Under the pieces are notes generated by a model. That model was not told the DNA's origin. It saw only the letters and a program-made list of their open reading frames with translations, and did no database searches. Below, piece after piece: positions 57,982 to 64,000 of a stretch of DNA of 64,000 bases. The stretch comes from Ministeria vibrans ATCC 50519. Taxonomy: Eukaryota > Opisthokonta > Filasterea. Position numbers and translations under genes: made by a program. Within the stretch, counting starts at the first letter, position 1. Every line of letters starts with the position of its first letter. The stretch covers positions 50,772 through 114,771 of the forward strand of contig CALSCP010000335.1 in assembly GCA_943704425.1 (NCBI GenBank), in the 5' to 3' direction.

Positions 57982-59573
57982 AGGCGCAAATGGCCAACAC
58001 GGACACTGGGTATGTCGACAGCCTGCCCAAGGCTGTGAAACGCCGCATCAAGGCGCTCTTCAGACTCCACGTACGATGAGACGCAGACGATATTGGATTG
58101 TCGGCTAACTCAAGTCTCATTTTTTTGTATTATATTATTTTTGTGTATTAGGACCAACTGGAGGAGAGCGAAACAGAGCTCCAGAAGGAAATCATCGAAC
58201 TTGAGCGCAAGTACGCTAAGATCAACGAACCTCTATTTGCCAAGCGCGCACTGATCACATCGGGCAAATACGAGCCGACCGATGAGGAATGTGTCTACGA
58301 AGGTGCTGACGACGACGAGGACGACGAGGACGATGAAGAATTGACGGTGAGTCAAGCAACAAAAACCTCATTTATGTATATGAACATCTGTGTGTTAGGA
58401 CGGTCTGAAGAAGGCGAAAATCACCGAGCTGGACGATGAAGGCAAGGACCAGGAGAAGAAGGAGGGCGAAGAGGAGGAGGACGAGGAGGAAGCCGTTGGC
58501 GTTCCTGAATTTTGGTTCTCGACGCTCAAGAACCACGAACTGTTTGATGAGACAATGCTGGAGCACGACTACGAGGCTCTTGCCCAGCTGCAGGACATCA
58601 AGGTCGAACCTCTGGTCGACAATGCCGGTTTCAAGCTCATCTTTGTCTTTGGCGAAGGTGAGTGTTTTATATATATATATATATCTCAAATTGTATGGCT
58701 GACTCAACGTGTGATGATAGAAAACACTGTCATGGAGGAGAGTGAGCTGGTGAAGACCTACTTTGTGAACATTGAGAAGGGCGGTGAGCTTATGTACGAG
58801 CGATCCGTGGGCTGCTCCATTACATGGAAGGAGGGCAAGAACCCGACGGTACGCGTGCCGAAGAAACGAAGAAAAGATTATTTTTTTTACTAAAATTTAA
58901 TTTTTCAATGTCTTTTGTAGGTCAAGACTGTGAAGAAGACTCAGCGACACAAGGGCAAGGGCACGACGCGTGTGGTGACGCGCGAAGTGAAGCAGGACTC
59001 GTTCTTTTCGTTTTTCTCGCCGCCGAAGCAGCCGGAGCGCAAGGAGGGCGACGACGAGGACGACGAGGAGGAAGAGGTTGACGAGGAGACGCAGAGGAAG
59101 ATTGCGATGGACTATCAGATGGGTGAGGTGCTCAAGGAGCGCATTGTGCCGCACGCCGTCATGTGGTTTACGGGTCAGGGCGATGACGAGTCGGACGACG
59201 ACGACGAAGACTACGATGACGAAGACGACGACGAGGACGACGAAGACGATGGCGATGCTGTCCACCAAGGTCGTGCCCTCCGACATGTAAGGTTTTTGCG
59301 AGCGTAAACGAGGGCGTGTGTCTGTCTTGGTGTGTGTGACTTGGTCGGTGTTTGTGATTCTGTGGGCATGCGCAGTGTGGCTCAATGTCGCGTGTGGTTT
59401 GGTTTGTGTAGGGTCGCCGTGCTCGTGGTGGCGATGACGACGATGACGATGAGGATGATCCTGAGTTCCAGCCTCCCGTAAGCAACAATCCCACTTGTTT
59501 AGTTTGAATATTAATAATAATATAATGGTGTTTTTTGTAGGCTGGTAACCCTCCGGATTGCAAGCAGCAGTAA
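57002..59573 (+). CDS. NAP1L1: Nucleosome assembly protein NAP1
   Basis: Nine exons: 57002-57011, 57592-57653, 57984-58070, 58152-58346, 58399-58657, 58721-58848, 58921-59286, 59412-59477 and 59541-59573, giving 401 residues. A histone H2A-H2B chaperone. Conserved blocks: [95 protein letters not shown], and [19 protein letters not shown] before the acidic tail ending in PPDCKQQ (CKQQ is the family's usual end and could be prenylated). The first exon encodes three residues. Intron 2 is a long CT repeat; intron 1 has T23. Confidence 0.96.
57715..57979 (+). repeat. CT-repeat intron of NAP1 with two TATCACTTTGTTT islands
   Basis: Nearly the whole 330-nt intron 2 is CT dinucleotide. Two unique islands contain CTCTATCACTTTGTTT (57722-57737 and 57862-57877). 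NAP1 coding is intact across it. Confidence 0.95.
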
Positions 59574-59682
59574 TGCAATTGATTCGAAAGAAACATAGAG
59601 AGAAAAAGTGCAACGAGATTTTTTTATTCAAGCGGAAACCAAATTTCAGAGTGAGAGAGAGACCGACACGCACATAGAACAA

Positions 59683-62765
<3,083 letters not shown>

Positions 62766-62862
62766 CTCCAATTGAATAGTAAAAATTGTGAAATTTGAAA
62801 AAAAATATTTGACATTGACGTTCTGTCGTTCTCGAAATAATTTATTATACTAAATTTTCACA

Positions 62863-64000
62863 ATGGCCGGACTTTTTGGTGTCCTGGCAGAGGCGAACTT
62901 AGATCATCTGTATGACGATCTAAAGGCCCGCGGAGTCTTCACCGTTGACAGCTTGTCTTCTCTTGATGTCGAGGTTCGTTTTTTCACCGTCTGTTTCAAA
63001 CACCAGTACACACTTTGAAACATTGCGCTGTCTTTCAGGCGTTCATTCGAAGCGACGACGTGTACCTGGACGATGCCGACGAACGAGATCGCTTACGTGA
63101 CCTTGTGCAGGCACATCGGCCACAGGCGGCTGCTCCAGCGCGTCTTGCACGAAAGGTATCGACTGCGTCAACGCACTCCGCGTCGAAGCCATCGTCGTCG
63201 TCGCGCGCCGCCTCTGCCGCCTCCACACGCACCACGGGCGCTTCGAAGGCATCCTCCTCCTCGACAACGTCTTCCACCGCCGCCACCTTCTCCAGCGCCT
63301 CCGCAACAGCCATAGCATCGTCGTCGTCTTCGACACGCTCGTCATCGAAACGCCCCGCACCAAAACACAGCAACGGACCGCCCACGGCCACGCCCACACC
63401 CACAGCAACCCCTAATCGGGGCACCGCGTCATTTTCTCTGTCTGCTTCGGACCGCATCCGTGTGTGCGTGCGCAAACGCCCGTTACACGCGAACGAAACG
63501 GATGCGGGTCAAATTGACATTCTGTCGGTGGACAGTCGCGGTTCACTGCGAGTGTTTGAGCCAAAAGTCGCCGTCGACTTGCGCTCGTTTACGCAGTCGC
63601 ATGCCTTTCACTTTGATGAGGCTATAGATGCGGACCAGAGTAACGCGCAGGTGTACGTGCGCACGGCAGCTCCTCTGGTGCGTCGCGTGCTTGAAGACGG
63701 CTACAAGGCAACCTGTTTCGCCTATGGTCAGACAGGCAGCGGCAAGACGCACACTATGATGGGCGTGCGTGGCGGCACTGATCCCGGTCTTTATGTGCTT
63801 GCGGCACAAGACGTCTTTGCGGGTCTTGCGTCGATTGCGCTTGCTCAACGACCACAAGTCCTATGCTCCTTCTACGAGATCTACTGTGGCCAATTGTATG
63901 ACCTGTTGAATTCACGCGAGAAGCTACACGCGCGCGAAGATGCACATCGTCGTGTGATTGTACAAGGGTTGCGTGCGACGCCCGTTGGCAACACAGCCGA
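62863..64000 (+). CDS. Kinesin-13 with N-terminal SAM-like domain, 3' end beyond window
   Basis: Exon 1 is 62863-62973; exon 2 starts at 63039 and stays open to the window edge (357 codons seen). Residues ~3-65 (FGVLAEANLDHLYDDLKARG..., DADERDRLRDLVQ) look like a SAM domain, as in KIF24. A Ser/Ala/Thr-rich linker follows. The motor begins RIRVCVRKRPLHANE, with the kinesin-13 block FEPKVAVDL, FHFDEAID, the P-loop AYGQTGSGKTHTMMG and FYEIYCGQLYDLLN. Kinesin-13 motors depolymerise microtubule ends, and KIF24 acts at centrioles. Divergent from GH32 with 97 bp between start codons. Confidence 0.93.

Overview
The window is nuclear DNA from a unicellular eukaryote. It shows intron-rich protein genes with strict GT...AG introns, nuclear-type gene content, mitochondrial presequences, ER signal peptides and very many microsatellites. 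Gene content points to a flagellated or centriole-bearing protist on or near the animal side of the tree (unicellular holozoan or related Amorphea). It includes an SH3-SH2 adaptor, CCDC92-like and CEP95-like centrosomal proteins, a KIF24-like SAM-kinesin-13, a MOK-type ciliary kinase, strawberry notch and ILVBL. I cannot name the species, and I see no transposase, reverse transcriptase, rRNA, convincing tRNA or CRISPR array.

Layout left to right: SBNO1 (-, cut by the left edge), TRIT1 (+), ACY1 (-), TIM22 (-), an acidic orphan (+), an alpha/beta-hydrolase tail (-), a sulfatase head (-), an orphan type I membrane protein (-), YBEY (+) with a duplicated last exon, CCDC92-like (+), DDB1 (-), a beta-grasp/SH3/SH2 adaptor (+), a PLAC8 protein (-), an ankyrin-DHHC acyltransferase (+), a GH18-like secreted protein (-), TXNL4A/DIM1 (-), a mitochondrial head and a COQ7 tail (+), CEP95-like (-), casein kinase 1 (-), ILVBL (-), AAMP (-), a membrane-anchor head and a USP tail (+), TRM9-like (-), MOK (-), a FAM173-like methyltransferase (-), a secreted head and a CDC23/APC8 tail (+), DPH6 with two RidA domains (-), AMPK alpha (+), NAP1 (+), a GH32 invertase with an inserted PAN domain (-) and a kinesin-13 (+, cut by the right edge). 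Genes are packed at about one per 2 kb. Divergent start codons are 70 to 640 bp apart and convergent stops as little as 31 bp apart.

The most striking observation concerns four places where a long homopolymer or dinucleotide tract lies in an apparent intron. The exons before the tract belong to one protein and those after it to another, always in the same orientation. They are a sulfatase head with a hydrolase tail, a presequence with the second half of COQ7, a membrane anchor with a USP tail, and a secreted head with a CDC23 tail. Either the assembly was misjoined at low-complexity sequence, which would make the window a mosaic, or exons have been shuffled through polypyrimidine tracts. Reads spanning the tracts would decide. 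A second pattern is an intronic motif (sense TATCACTTTGTTTCT) recurring beside CT-rich repeats in at least eight genes.

Most genes are housekeeping: tRNA modification (TRIT1, TRM9-like), diphthamide (DPH6), ubiquitin (DDB1, USP, CDC23), splicing (TXNL4A), ribosome maturation (YBEY), mitochondrial import and ubiquinone (TIM22, COQ7), energy sensing (AMPK), chromatin (NAP1, SBNO1) and centrosome/cilium (CCDC92, CEP95, MOK, kinesin-13). They form no operon-like pathway. Exon coordinates below come from reading splice sites by eye and checking that every junction keeps frame.
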